The notes below the pieces were generated by a model, which searched no databases, had not been told where the DNA came from, and worked only from the letters and a program-made list of their open reading frames with translations. 64,000 bases of DNA, from NCBI GenBank assembly GCA_964397425.1, contig CAYNID010000003.1, positions 1-64,000 on the forward strand. Direction: 5' to 3'. Positions 1 through 7,383 of this stretch are shown piece by piece; the stretch's first letter is position 1; each line of letters begins with the position of its first letter. This DNA comes from Hallerella sp964397425 (GTDB lineage Bacteria > Fibrobacterota > Fibrobacteria > Fibrobacterales > Fibrobacteraceae). The position numbers were made by a program, and so were the translations under genes.

Positions 1-55
1 CAATCGTGCCAATGTTGCAGTGCGGCTTACTTCTTTCAAAATGTTCTTTTGCCAT
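1..55 (-). CDS. tuf: Elongation factor Tu, N-terminal fragment (runs off the window)
   Basis: The first 18 codons read MAKEHFERSKPHCNIGTI, the conserved N terminus of EF-Tu, the GTPase that delivers aminoacyl-tRNA to the ribosome. The rest of the gene lies beyond base 1. It follows a tRNA-Thr gene by 23 nt on the same strand, as tufB does in the thrU-tyrU-glyT-thrT-tufB operon of E. coli, so it is probably co-transcribed with the tRNAs. A weak GGAG-like sequence (from TCGGAGATTCC) precedes the ATG. Confidence 0.93.
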   Translation of the reverse strand, partial: MAKEHFERSKPHCNIGTI

Positions 56-78
56 AATGGAATCTCCGAATTGTTGAG

Positions 79-150
<72 letters not shown>

Positions 151-152
151 AT

Positions 153-184
153 AACTTCCCCGCAGCATTCGCTACGGGGAAGTT
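153..184 (-). other. Strong hairpin in the tRNA-Tyr / tRNA-Thr spacer
   Basis: AACTTCCCCG (153-162) pairs perfectly with CGGGGAAGTT (175-184), and AGC/GCT extends the helix after one mismatch to a 4-nt loop. No T-run follows on the minus strand, so a simple terminator is unlikely. It sits where tRNA-Gly lies in the E. coli operon. It could be a processing site for the tRNA-tuf transcript (inference). Confidence 0.6.
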
Positions 185-193
185 TGTGAAACG

Positions 194-276
194 TGGGCCG
201 TCGTGGTTTCGAACCACGGTAGACGTAAGTCAACGGATTTACAGTCCGTCCCCTTTAACCACTCGGGCAACGACCC
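194..276 (-). tRNA. tRNA-Tyr (anticodon GTA)
   Basis: The minus strand folds into a class II tRNA with a long variable arm. The acceptor stem is GGGTCGT/ACGGCCC with discriminator A, the anticodon stem CGGA/TCCG carries the loop CTGTAAA (anticodon GTA), and the T-arm is GTGGTTCGAAACCAC. CCA is not encoded. Confidence 0.95.
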
Positions 277-284
277 TTATATCG

Positions 285-357
285 AGCCAAAGATAGGAAT
301 CGAACCTACGACCGGCTGATTACAAATCAGCTGCTCTACCAGCTGAGCTACTTTGGC
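285..357 (-). tRNA. tRNA-Thr (anticodon TGT)
   Basis: The acceptor stem GCCAAAG pairs with CTTTGGC, the anticodon stem CTGAT/ATCAG holds the loop TTGTA (anticodon TGT), and the T-arm is TAGGTTCGATTCCTA. It is the first gene of the Thr-Tyr-Thr-tuf run, only 8 nt from tRNA-Tyr. Confidence 0.95.
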
Positions 358-403
358 AAGCACCCTGTGCCAGACTCATGAAAATCCAGGCAATGAGTGA
401 CGG

Positions 404-434
404 CAAATCTAAATGCTTTTTGCGATTTTGTCAA
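404..434 (-). promoter_or_regulatory. Promoter of the tRNA-tuf operon
   Basis: Read on the minus strand, TTGACA (434-429) is followed after exactly 17 nt by TAGATTTG (411-404), matching both a classical -35/-10 layout and the TAnnTTTG box of the Bacteroidota. Transcription would start near 397, about 40 nt before the first tRNA. It is the best promoter match I saw in the window. Confidence 0.7.
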
Positions 435-551
435 GGACTATCGCCCCAAAATTCCCAAAAAAGCAAAAAAAATCTTTTTTTACGCCCGAAAACAGCAAAA
501 TTTAGGGGATAAATCCAGGACAAAACGAAATTCACTGTGGATAAATTGTTG

Positions 552-559
552 TATATTTC
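552..559 (+). promoter_or_regulatory. TAnnTTTG-like promoter box before the thioesterase gene
   Basis: TATATTTC ends 5 nt before the ATG at 565 and no Shine-Dalgarno lies between. It belongs to the set of start-proximal boxes suggesting leaderless transcription. Confidence 0.45.
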
Positions 560-564
560 CCGGC

Positions 565-984
565 ATGGAATCTTACCCCAAAACAAGCCCCGTCGAATAC
601 ACCGCCCACATAGAAGTCCGTTACGCCGAAACAGACGCGATGGCCATTGTTCACCACTCCGTTTACGCCATCTGGTTCGAACAGGCGCGGACTGAAATTT
701 TCAGAGTCAACGGCGTCCCTTTTGCCCATTTCGAAGCCGAAGGCTACCACAGCCCGCTCCTTTCCCTAGAAACGCAATTTATCAAGCCCTGCCGTTACGG
801 CGAAACGGTCGACATCCACCTGAAACTTTTTCAAACGGACCGTCTGCGGTTCTCCTTTTCTTATGAGGTGACCGTGAACGGCGAACTCCGCACAACAGGC
901 AAGACTTCCCACATTTTCACTTTTCACGACAAGCCTTGCCGCAAAGCCCCGGAAGCCTTTTTAAACGCGTTCTTTCCCGAATAA
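565..984 (+). CDS. Acyl-CoA thioesterase, YbgC/4-hydroxybenzoyl-CoA thioesterase family
   Basis: This 139-residue protein is a single hotdog domain that would hydrolyse an acyl-CoA or acyl-ACP thioester in the cytoplasm. The family signature is visible near residues 15-45: RYAETDAMAIVHHSVYAIW, with the catalytic Asp in ETDAMAIVHH. The open frame extends upstream to 397, but the methionine at 565 lies just before the conserved part, and 56 upstream codons are rich in Lys and unlike the family. The gene is not in an obvious operon; it diverges from the tRNA-tuf unit. The substrate cannot be told from the sequence. Confidence 0.85.
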   Translation: MESYPKTSPVEYTAHIEVRYAETDAMAIVHHSVYAIWFEQARTEIFRVNGVPFAHFEAEGYHSPLLSLETQFIKPCRYGETVDIHLKLFQTDRLRFSFSYEVTVNGELRTTGKTSHIFTFHDKPCRKAPEAFLNAFFPE

Positions 985-991
985 GAACGGC

Positions 992-1204
992 CTACTCCGC
1001 CGGCAAAATGATTTCAATGTGGCTTGTACTCACGTTCAGAAAATGCGTGCGGAAAAGGTCGTTTCCTTCGCGATCCGTCACATTCACTTGAGTCACCGCG
1101 ATAAATTCTTTGTTTTCACGGACATAATCGGTGAGACGCTCATCGCGCATCGTATCGATTTCTCCCGTAATGATAAACGAATCTGTCCAAATTTTTACAA
1201 GCAT
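992..1204 (-). CDS. Small conserved protein of unknown function (possibly DUF6812-like)
   Basis: This 70-residue soluble protein has the pattern LVKIWTDSFIITGEID ... DREGNDLF ... FLNVSTSHIEIILP, which reads as a small all-beta domain. I have a vague family memory only (DUF6812-type). It is convergent with the thioesterase gene (7-nt gap) and downstream of the phosphoesterase on the same strand. TATATTTG ends 4 nt before its ATG, so it probably has its own promoter and a leaderless mRNA. Function unknown. Confidence 0.65.
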   Translation of the reverse strand: MLVKIWTDSFIITGEIDTMRDERLTDYVRENKEFIAVTQVNVTDREGNDLFRTHFLNVSTSHIEIILPAE

Positions 1205-1208
1205 GTTT

Positions 1209-1216
1209 CAAATATA
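1209..1216 (-). promoter_or_regulatory. TAnnTTTG promoter box for the small gene at 992-1204
   Basis: TATATTTG, a perfect TAnnTTTG match, is followed by AAAC and then the ATG at 1204. There is no room for a ribosome binding site. Confidence 0.55.
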
Positions 1217-1270
1217 ATCAACCCAGCAGTTTTCGGCAGGGTTCGAGCGTTCCCGCGTCTGATTCACAGG

Positions 1271-2359
1271 TTATTTCGACGATTCGAAGCGAATGACCCA
1301 AAAGTCCGGTTCGCTGCCAACCCGAACAGGCGGTCCCCACGAATCGATTCCCGCCGAAACGAGCCAAGGAACTCCGTCCAGGATTCCGTATCCAACAGCC
1401 AACCGCCAAAAGAATCCGATGAATTCCGTCGCCGGGAAAAACTGTCCATTGTGCGTATGGCCAGAAAGTCCAAGTGTCGGCAAGCGTCCTTCATATCCGG
1501 ATTCCACGCCCTTCGGTTGATGGTCCAAAAGGATCCAAGGCAACGAATCGGGCGGAAGCATTTCGGATAGCGGCAGGCGTTCTTTTCCACGCAGCCGGGC
1601 GACTTGAAAATCAACGCGGCCCGTGATACAAACCCATTCCGTACACACGGTGGAATCTTCCAACACGGTCATTCCGTTTTCACGCATCCACGTCCCCGGT
1701 CGAGAGCCGGACTTTTCCATAATGGCTTCATGATTCCCCACAATGCCGAACGCCCCCACTTTTGCCGCGCCAGAAATTTTCCGGAACAGCGAATCATAGC
1801 CTTTCGCGCGCAAAGTCTTGTCATCGACATCCGCCAAATCCCCGCCAAACAAGACGAAATCCGGTGAAATGCTGTCCAAATCCGCCGCAAAACGGAGCAA
1901 TTTTTCTCTTTGAAACAACGGATCCATGTGCAAGTCGCTGAAAAATACAGCCGAAAAAGGCCTTGCCGCCGAGGGGAGCCGCACCACCTGTTCACGAATC
2001 CGATAATCCTGATTTTGTGGAATGCCAAGCGCAAAAAACGCAATCGTCATCAAAAGTCCAAGGGACATGGCGACGCGGTTGCCGCCAATACGCAGACGGC
2101 GATTCGTCCGGCGCCGGAAAAGGCTCACCAATCCATAGACCACGTCCCACGCGACAAACAGCAACACGGATTCGCAAAAAAAGACGGTCAAAAAGGCGCT
2201 GAGCACCGCACCGGCAAGAGTTTCTCGCTGGCTGAACCCGCAAAAATAAAGCCCGATGAGGAGCGCCGCCAAAATGGTTCCGCGCATTCCCGGAAGAACG
2301 CCCCGGCAATGAAAAAACAGATAGAGGACGATGAATACAAGAAGGCATAAAAAAATCAT
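1271..2359 (-). CDS. Membrane-anchored metallophosphoesterase (YkuE-like)
   Basis: The protein has 362 residues. The first ~115 hold three to four hydrophobic segments, followed by a calcineurin-like phosphoesterase domain. All metal-binding motifs are present: SDLH (141-144), GGDLAD (172-177), GNHE (208-211) and SGHTHNGQ (about 297-304). Relatives in the YkuE group hydrolyse phosphate esters of lipids or nucleotides at the membrane; the substrate here is unknown. ATG at 2359 is the first possible start and leads directly into a membrane segment. It precedes the small gene at 992-1204 on the same strand with a 66-nt gap. Confidence 0.85.
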   Translation of the reverse strand: MIFLCLLVFIVLYLFFHCRGVLPGMRGTILAALLIGLYFCGFSQRETLAGAVLSAFLTVFFCESVLLFVAWDVVYGLVSLFRRRTNRRLRIGGNRVAMSLGLLMTIAFFALGIPQNQDYRIREQVVRLPSAARPFSAVFFSDLHMDPLFQREKLLRFAADLDSISPDFVLFGGDLADVDDKTLRAKGYDSLFRKISGAAKVGAFGIVGNHEAIMEKSGSRPGTWMRENGMTVLEDSTVCTEWVCITGRVDFQVARLRGKERLPLSEMLPPDSLPWILLDHQPKGVESGYEGRLPTLGLSGHTHNGQFFPATEFIGFFWRLAVGYGILDGVPWLVSAGIDSWGPPVRVGSEPDFWVIRFESSK

Positions 2360-2451
2360 ATAAGTCCGTTCAAAGTCTGAGTGTAAAACCGTTTGTTCAA
2401 ATTAAAAAACTTTCTCCAGCAAAAAGAAAGTTCCCCCCAAAAATTTTTGTT

Positions 2452-2459
2452 GTATTTTG
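2452..2459 (+). promoter_or_regulatory. Possible promoter box before the LOG-family gene
   Basis: TATTTTGA lies 24 nt upstream of the ATG at 2484 with an AAGGAG Shine-Dalgarno between, giving a normal leader. It could serve the forward run 2484-5858. Confidence 0.35.
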
Positions 2460-2483
2460 AAGAAAACAACAAGGAGCTTTTTC

Positions 2484-3311
2484 ATGGCCAAAAAACAGCA
2501 AGAACCCGTACTCGCCTATCAAAATCAAGCCTTTTTAGAAAGCGACGCAGGCCGTCAAGTTCGCATTCTCTCTGAATTCCGCGCGCCCGGAGTCGTATTG
2601 CAACAGGGAAACATCGAACACACCATCGTCATGTTTGGCTCGGCAAGGACCATTGGAACAGGAGATCTCAAAAAGCAGCTGAAATCGGCGAAGAATCCCA
2701 AAGAAATCCAACGTTTGAAGCGCCTTTCCCTTGTTGCAAAATATTATGACGATGCGAAAGAAATGGCCAAACTTTTTGGAAGCTGGATAAAAAAGCGGAA
2801 AGACTCCCATTACGGAATCTGTACAGGCGGCGGTCCGGGCATTATGGAAGCGGGAAACCGCGGGGCACACGACTCCGGCGTCCCCTCGTTGGGATTCAAC
2901 ATCAAACTTCCTTATGAACAGCATCCAAACCCTTATATCGACCCGGAATTCAATTTGCAATTCCGCTACTTCTTCATCCGGAAATTCTGGTTTTTGTTCC
3001 GCGCCCGCGCCCTGATAGCCTTTCCCGGCGGATTTGGCACCTTGGACGAACTTTTCGAAACGCTGACCCTGATTCAGACGAACAAGCTCAACGAAAAGAT
3101 TCCCGTCGTCCTCTTCGGCGAAGAATACTGGAATAAACTCATCAATTGGGATTTCCTCGTGGAAACGGGAATGATCGACGCCAAAGACTTGAAACTTTTC
3201 AAAATGACTAGCGACATCGAAGAAGCCTATTCTTATGTGACCGGGATTCTCGAAAAACACGAAAACGTGCCTTCGGCGACAGGAGTCCACTCGTTCAGCA
3301 GCAGCAAATAG
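2484..3311 (+). CDS. LOG family protein (cytokinin riboside 5'-monophosphate phosphoribohydrolase-like)
   Basis: This 275-residue cytoplasmic Rossmann-fold protein shows both LOG signatures, GGGPGIME (115-122) and PGGFGTLDE (181-189), which bind the nucleotide phosphate and form the active site. LOG enzymes cleave the N-glycosidic bond of nucleoside 5'-monophosphates; older annotations call them lysine decarboxylases, wrongly. It is longer than the ~190-residue small LOG type and fits the larger bacterial subgroup. The start at 2484 is chosen for the AAGGAG 7 nt upstream. The kinase gene follows after 13 nt. Confidence 0.88.
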   Translation: MAKKQQEPVLAYQNQAFLESDAGRQVRILSEFRAPGVVLQQGNIEHTIVMFGSARTIGTGDLKKQLKSAKNPKEIQRLKRLSLVAKYYDDAKEMAKLFGSWIKKRKDSHYGICTGGGPGIMEAGNRGAHDSGVPSLGFNIKLPYEQHPNPYIDPEFNLQFRYFFIRKFWFLFRARALIAFPGGFGTLDELFETLTLIQTNKLNEKIPVVLFGEEYWNKLINWDFLVETGMIDAKDLKLFKMTSDIEEAYSYVTGILEKHENVPSATGVHSFSSSK

Positions 3312-3324
3312 TTAAATTCCAAGC

Positions 3325-4437
3325 GTGATCCAGAATCGTTTTGCAGAAATTCTTGACCGCCTGTCGCGCAATTTGGCCATTCGCGAACATTATTCCCTAG
3401 GCGATTACCAATGGTGGCTAGACCACAACCCCGTTTATTTGCACAGCGGTGCCGTGGAACGCATCCGGTTGAACGACCGCTTGACTTTGGACGGTACAAA
3501 CGATTTGTTCCGCGCCACCTATTGGATTGAACGTCCGGGAAACGGAGAACGGCACGGAGAACGTGACATCGTCGTCAAATTCTGCAAATACTACGTTCCA
3601 TCGGGGAAGAACCGCATCCACCGTCTGAACATGATCATCAGCTCTTTCGAAGATGAAATCCGAATAAACAATTTAATTCGGGCGACAAACATCGAAGGCG
3701 TTGTGCAAAGTCTCGGCGGCGGTATCGCCGGAAGACTTCCCTATTTGAAAATGGAGCTCATCAAAGGCTGTTCTTTGGACAAAATGTTCAAAACGGACAT
3801 TTCAAAAGAAGAACTTGTTCCCCGCGTCGCCCAAATCGCCTATTTGGCAAATACCATCAGCCAGCTGCATTATTATCAAATTGTCCACAAGGATTTAAAA
3901 CCGAAAAACCTGATGCTCTGCCAAGACCCGGCCCACATCAACAACCACAAGATTCTCGTTTGCGATTTTGGCTACGCCCAAGCGAAACTCCGGGAAAGCG
4001 TGACCGAATACGGCGGCCTGATGACTCCTGCCTATTGCGCGCCGGAACAAGCCGTCATGGGAGAAAACCTGTCCAGTTCTGTGGACTATTTCAGTTTCGG
4101 CATCATCATGCACGAGTTTCTGACCGGTAAAAATCCATTCCCCAAATCCATCCAGATTTTTACCGAAGACCATTTCCACATTACCGAACGCTACCTGGAA
4201 TATTTGCGGACGGGAAGGGAAAACATTTTTGAAGACGACCGGTTCCCGGAAATTCACGACTGGATAGACCAGCTGACCACATTCGACAGCATTGAACGGA
4301 TGCAAAAAAGCGAAAACCTGTTTAACATTGCGCACAAATTGCGCGAACGGGTAAACGCTTTGGGCTACCATGACGTCAACACGGATTTTCTGTGGAACCA
4401 GTTACGGGAATACCGCGGAGAAATCCGCAGAAATTGA
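3325..4437 (+). CDS. Ser/Thr protein kinase
   Basis: This 370-residue protein has a eukaryotic-like kinase domain with no membrane segment. The ATP-binding Lys is probably in IVVKFCK (about 84), the catalytic loop is HKDLKPKN (about 188-195, HKD for HRD), the magnesium motif is CDFGYA (about 213-218) and the activation segment ends in YCAPEQ. The glycine-rich loop is poor (DGTNDLFRATYW). The start is GTG at 3325, 13 nt after the LOG gene. The next gene begins 14 nt downstream, so the kinase probably acts in the same unit as the membrane protein at 4452. Its targets are unknown. Confidence 0.88.
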   Translation: MIQNRFAEILDRLSRNLAIREHYSLGDYQWWLDHNPVYLHSGAVERIRLNDRLTLDGTNDLFRATYWIERPGNGERHGERDIVVKFCKYYVPSGKNRIHRLNMIISSFEDEIRINNLIRATNIEGVVQSLGGGIAGRLPYLKMELIKGCSLDKMFKTDISKEELVPRVAQIAYLANTISQLHYYQIVHKDLKPKNLMLCQDPAHINNHKILVCDFGYAQAKLRESVTEYGGLMTPAYCAPEQAVMGENLSSSVDYFSFGIIMHEFLTGKNPFPKSIQIFTEDHFHITERYLEYLRTGRENIFEDDRFPEIHDWIDQLTTFDSIERMQKSENLFNIAHKLRERVNALGYHDVNTDFLWNQLREYRGEIRRN

Positions 4438-4451
4438 AAGGCAACTTCACC

Positions 4452-5858
4452 ATGTCGAAAACGCTCGCCTTTTGCCGAAAGCCTTACTCCATTTGCCTCC
4501 TATTCGTTTTGATTTTGGGAACAGTGAACGCCATCATCCAATGCGCACCGGAATTGCGTGAAAGATCCCGTGAAAACGCAGCTGTATCCCAGTTCAATTC
4601 ATACTGGAATGCAGAGGGCGCGAAAAAATTCAGGGATGTCGGCGTGGAACCGACAGAAAAAATCTACCAGGAAGAATTGGATGCCTTTTTGAAAAAATTC
4701 CACGAACAGAATCCTCCCCTAGAACCGGAAAAACGCATTGCGCAAATGAAAGAGGATTTTCGGATTTGGTGGGAAACTTCGGGAAAGAAGTCCTACGCCG
4801 TGAACGAAATCGCTCCCGATGAAAAATTATTCCGCGCCAAACTGAAGCACTACATCCAAGGTTACACGTCAACTCTTCCCGAATACAAGATTTTTTTCAT
4901 CCCCGAAGATTCCAGCGCCGCAAAACTTTTCGTCGCCTGGATCCTGTTTCCCGGCCTGCTATCCTTTTTTATTTTCGCCATCGGATTTTCCTTTGCCATG
5001 AAAACGCTGGAATCTCGCCGCGGAATTCTCCAACCCGGCATTCTCTTCGCGGCTTGGATTTTGATTTCCGGATTCCTGTTCATGGCGACGCTCCCCCTTT
5101 CTTATTTTGACCGCTACGCCGACACGCCTTATATGGGACAAAGCCTCGCCCTTGCGCTTTTACTCGGATTTTCCTTTTCGGATAAACAGCGCAAAAACGG
5201 TTCTAACACGATTACCGCCGGTATCCTTCTCGCTTTGCTTTTGGCAGACATTTTAACGAACTGGTTCGTCAACCCGAATTTATACGGATGGGTCGCCATT
5301 TTGGAAATCCCCCTTTTTGGCGTCGGCGCCCTTTTGGGATTCAAGCTTCCCCTTCCGCGTTCAAAATCTTCTGTCCAGAAATGTTCCGAAGAAGCTTCTG
5401 AACAGAAGCCCGATGCAAAAGCCCAACTCCGAGAATCCTTAAACGAAGCGATAGACCTCGCCAACAAAGCGGAATACGACCACGCCGCCCAGATTCTGAC
5501 CCATTCTTTTGGCAAGCTGTTATCCGAAAAGCCTTTAGACAAATCTACCGTGGAAAAAATTGTCGAATCCATGCTTTATCCCCGATTCTTCTTCCCAATT
5601 CCCGGATTGCAATGGATTTCGTGGGGGGCGGATGCCGCCAAAAAAGGCCTGACAGAAGTCGCCATCCACCTTTACGAAAAAGGCATAGAAGTGGAAACCG
5701 ATGTCAAAACAAAACGCCGGGCGCTTTTTTACGTGGGAGAATTGCGTTTGCAAGGCAATTTCGACAGGGACAAGGGACTGCAAGAGCTCGAAGAAGTCGC
5801 CAAGGGAGATTCTAACGATATTCTGACGGGCGAAGCTCGCAAATTGCTCGGAAAATAA
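4452..5858 (+). CDS. Unknown membrane protein with a C-terminal TPR-like helical region
   Basis: I do not recognise this 468-residue protein. It starts with a hydrophobic segment (about residues 12-33), followed by a charged extracytoplasmic region of ~120 residues rich in Glu/Lys/Trp. Five or six hydrophobic segments follow (about 155-300), then a cytoplasmic Glu/Lys-rich linker and alpha-helical repeats (AIDLANKAEYDHAAQIL ... EVAIHLYEKGIEVE) that look like TPRs. The start at 4452 is chosen because the in-frame codons before it overlap the kinase. It closes the run LOG-kinase-membrane protein and may be a partner of the kinase (inference). Confidence 0.75.
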   Translation: MSKTLAFCRKPYSICLLFVLILGTVNAIIQCAPELRERSRENAAVSQFNSYWNAEGAKKFRDVGVEPTEKIYQEELDAFLKKFHEQNPPLEPEKRIAQMKEDFRIWWETSGKKSYAVNEIAPDEKLFRAKLKHYIQGYTSTLPEYKIFFIPEDSSAAKLFVAWILFPGLLSFFIFAIGFSFAMKTLESRRGILQPGILFAAWILISGFLFMATLPLSYFDRYADTPYMGQSLALALLLGFSFSDKQRKNGSNTITAGILLALLLADILTNWFVNPNLYGWVAILEIPLFGVGALLGFKLPLPRSKSSVQKCSEEASEQKPDAKAQLRESLNEAIDLANKAEYDHAAQILTHSFGKLLSEKPLDKSTVEKIVESMLYPRFFFPIPGLQWISWGADAAKKGLTEVAIHLYEKGIEVETDVKTKRRALFYVGELRLQGNFDRDKGLQELEEVAKGDSNDILTGEARKLLGK

Positions 5859-5859
5859 C

Positions 5860-5867
5860 TATTTTAT
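5860..5867 (+). promoter_or_regulatory. Possible promoter box before nuoA
   Basis: TATTTTAT lies 7 nt before the ATG at 5875, within the 16-nt gap after the preceding gene. No clear Shine-Dalgarno is present. Confidence 0.3.
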
Positions 5868-5874
5868 CGGTACT

Positions 5875-6273
5875 ATGAATTTAGGAAACGTTGAAATTTT
5901 TGACACCGCTTTCGCGTTGACCGTCTTAATCCTGATAGCCATCGCCATCCCCCTTATCCTGTTGATTTCCAACTGGATTTTGCATCCGGGCCGCAAGAAG
6001 CACACCGAAATCAAAGGAACGCCTTATGAATGCGGACTAGCTCACGTTGCCGGAACCGCAGACGAACGTTATCCCATCAAATATTATATGGTCGCCATGC
6101 TCTTCCTTGTTTTCGACATCGAAGTCGCGTTCCTGTATCCGTTGGCCGTTGTCTTTTTGGAAAGCTCCTGGAGCCTGCTTTTTGTTCTCCTCGCCTTTTT
6201 GCTCATTCTGGAAAGCGGTTACCTTTACCTGTATCGCAAAGGCGTTCTCGACTGGAACAAAATCTCCGACTGA
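5875..6273 (+). CDS. nuoA: NADH-quinone oxidoreductase subunit A, standing alone
   Basis: The 132-residue protein has the three membrane segments and conserved motifs of NuoA/NdhC: YECG (51-54) in the first loop and FDIEVAFLYP (80-89) entering the second helix. NuoA helps form the quinone-binding junction of complex I. Normally it begins a long nuo operon, but here a strong terminator follows at once and no other nuo gene is in the window. The remaining subunits must lie elsewhere, or this copy has another role. Confidence 0.9.
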   Translation: MNLGNVEIFDTAFALTVLILIAIAIPLILLISNWILHPGRKKHTEIKGTPYECGLAHVAGTADERYPIKYYMVAMLFLVFDIEVAFLYPLAVVFLESSWSLLFVLLAFLLILESGYLYLYRKGVLDWNKISD

Positions 6274-6289
6274 GTTCAAAGCGAACATT

Positions 6290-6317
6290 AAAACACCGCG
6301 CCAAAGCGGTGTTTTTT
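6290..6317. terminator. Bidirectional terminator between nuoA and the Omp85-like gene
   Basis: AAACACCGC and GCGGTGTTT form a 9-bp stem with a 6-nt loop and T-runs on both sides. It ends nuoA on the plus strand and can end the gene at 6322-7383 on the minus strand. Confidence 0.85.
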
Positions 6318-6321
6318 ATGG

Positions 6322-7383
6322 TCAAAAAGCTTCCCGCAGATAAATGGTGAGCCCCAGATATTTTCCATCCACGAGAGAAAAGTCACAGCGGGCATACGTC
6401 TTTTCGGATTTGTTCAACAGGAGCCTGCCACCGAATCCGGGCGCGTAGTGCCAGTCGTTCTCCATCAGCTTTGAAAAATACGGCCCCACCTTTCCCGCTT
6501 CAAAAAAGATTGTTCCCGCCAAGCGCCAAAAAAGCGTTTTGCGAAATTCCACTTGGGCGGTAAAGCTCTGCCTGTCCAGAAACATCCCGCGCTCCACGCC
6601 GCGAAAACGTTTGTAACCATCAAGAGTCGGCAGCATATCAAACGGGACGTCTCCCTTCCGCAAATCGTAGTTCGCTCCAACGGCGACAGATGTCCCCCAG
6701 AACAAATACGCATACGCGCGCAAGTCAACTGTTTGAGCGAAAAAGTCCGAATCGCCGCCAAACGCCTTTCTAAAATAAACTTGCCGGAATTGCCCATAAA
6801 CGCCCCGCACGGGCCAGTTCACATTATCCCGCAAGTCCAAGACAACCTGATACCCCACTCCACTGCGAAGTCCTCCAGAAATTTCCGGTTGCGAAAGCGC
6901 TCCATGATGAAACGAGACCGCATTCGTTTCAAAATGAAAATACGGACCGAACGCGAGGTAACGGGAAAACGGAGACGGCAAAACACCAATTTCCACAGGG
7001 AGGGTCAGACGGAAAAAATCCATGTCGTAGCGCAAAAACGCATCCCGGTCCGGGTCGTTCCCGATGCCGTAATATTTCGCCCGCCAGTTCCAATAGATGA
7101 AAGAAATGTCCGAATGAACCTTTCCCCCAGCCAAATAAAGATCCGGGGAGACATTCACCTCCATCTGCCCTTCCGATGTTCCCATGACGGCGAAATCCAA
7201 AGAACTGGCTTCCGCCCCAGATGAATCCGGCTTTGAAAAAAGGATGAGCATCGCTCCGTATTTGATTCCCGTTTCTTCCGAATACCCAAGGACTGGCAAT
7301 GCGGCAAAACGCTGAAATCGCTCTTCGGCAAAAGCAGAAGCCAAGGCGAACGGGAGAAGAAGCCAACAAAGCCGGGATTTCAT
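6322..7383 (-). CDS. Omp85/D15-like outer membrane beta-barrel protein without POTRA domains
   Basis: The 353-residue protein begins with a signal peptide (MKSRLCWLLLPFALASAFA) and consists of alternating amphipathic strands with many aromatic residues. The FRGVERG sequence around residue 265 matches the VRGF/Y loop-6 motif of BamA/TamA-like barrels, and the chain ends in ...YLREAF, an aromatic C-terminal residue as in BAM substrates. At this length there is no space for POTRA domains, as in other short D15-like barrels. Its ATG overlaps the last 4 nt of hemH, so the two are translationally coupled. The passenger or ligand is unknown. Confidence 0.78.
   Translation of the reverse strand: MKSRLCWLLLPFALASAFAEERFQRFAALPVLGYSEETGIKYGAMLILFSKPDSSGAEASSLDFAVMGTSEGQMEVNVSPDLYLAGGKVHSDISFIYWNWRAKYYGIGNDPDRDAFLRYDMDFFRLTLPVEIGVLPSPFSRYLAFGPYFHFETNAVSFHHGALSQPEISGGLRSGVGYQVVLDLRDNVNWPVRGVYGQFRQVYFRKAFGGDSDFFAQTVDLRAYAYLFWGTSVAVGANYDLRKGDVPFDMLPTLDGYKRFRGVERGMFLDRQSFTAQVEFRKTLFWRLAGTIFFEAGKVGPYFSKLMENDWHYAPGFGGRLLLNKSEKTYARCDFSLVDGKYLGLTIYLREAF

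Noticed and set aside
536..544. TGTGGATAA, a perfect DnaA box on the reverse strand
   Set aside because: A single 9-mer match is expected by chance about once in two windows of this size; no cluster or AT-rich unwinding element accompanies it.
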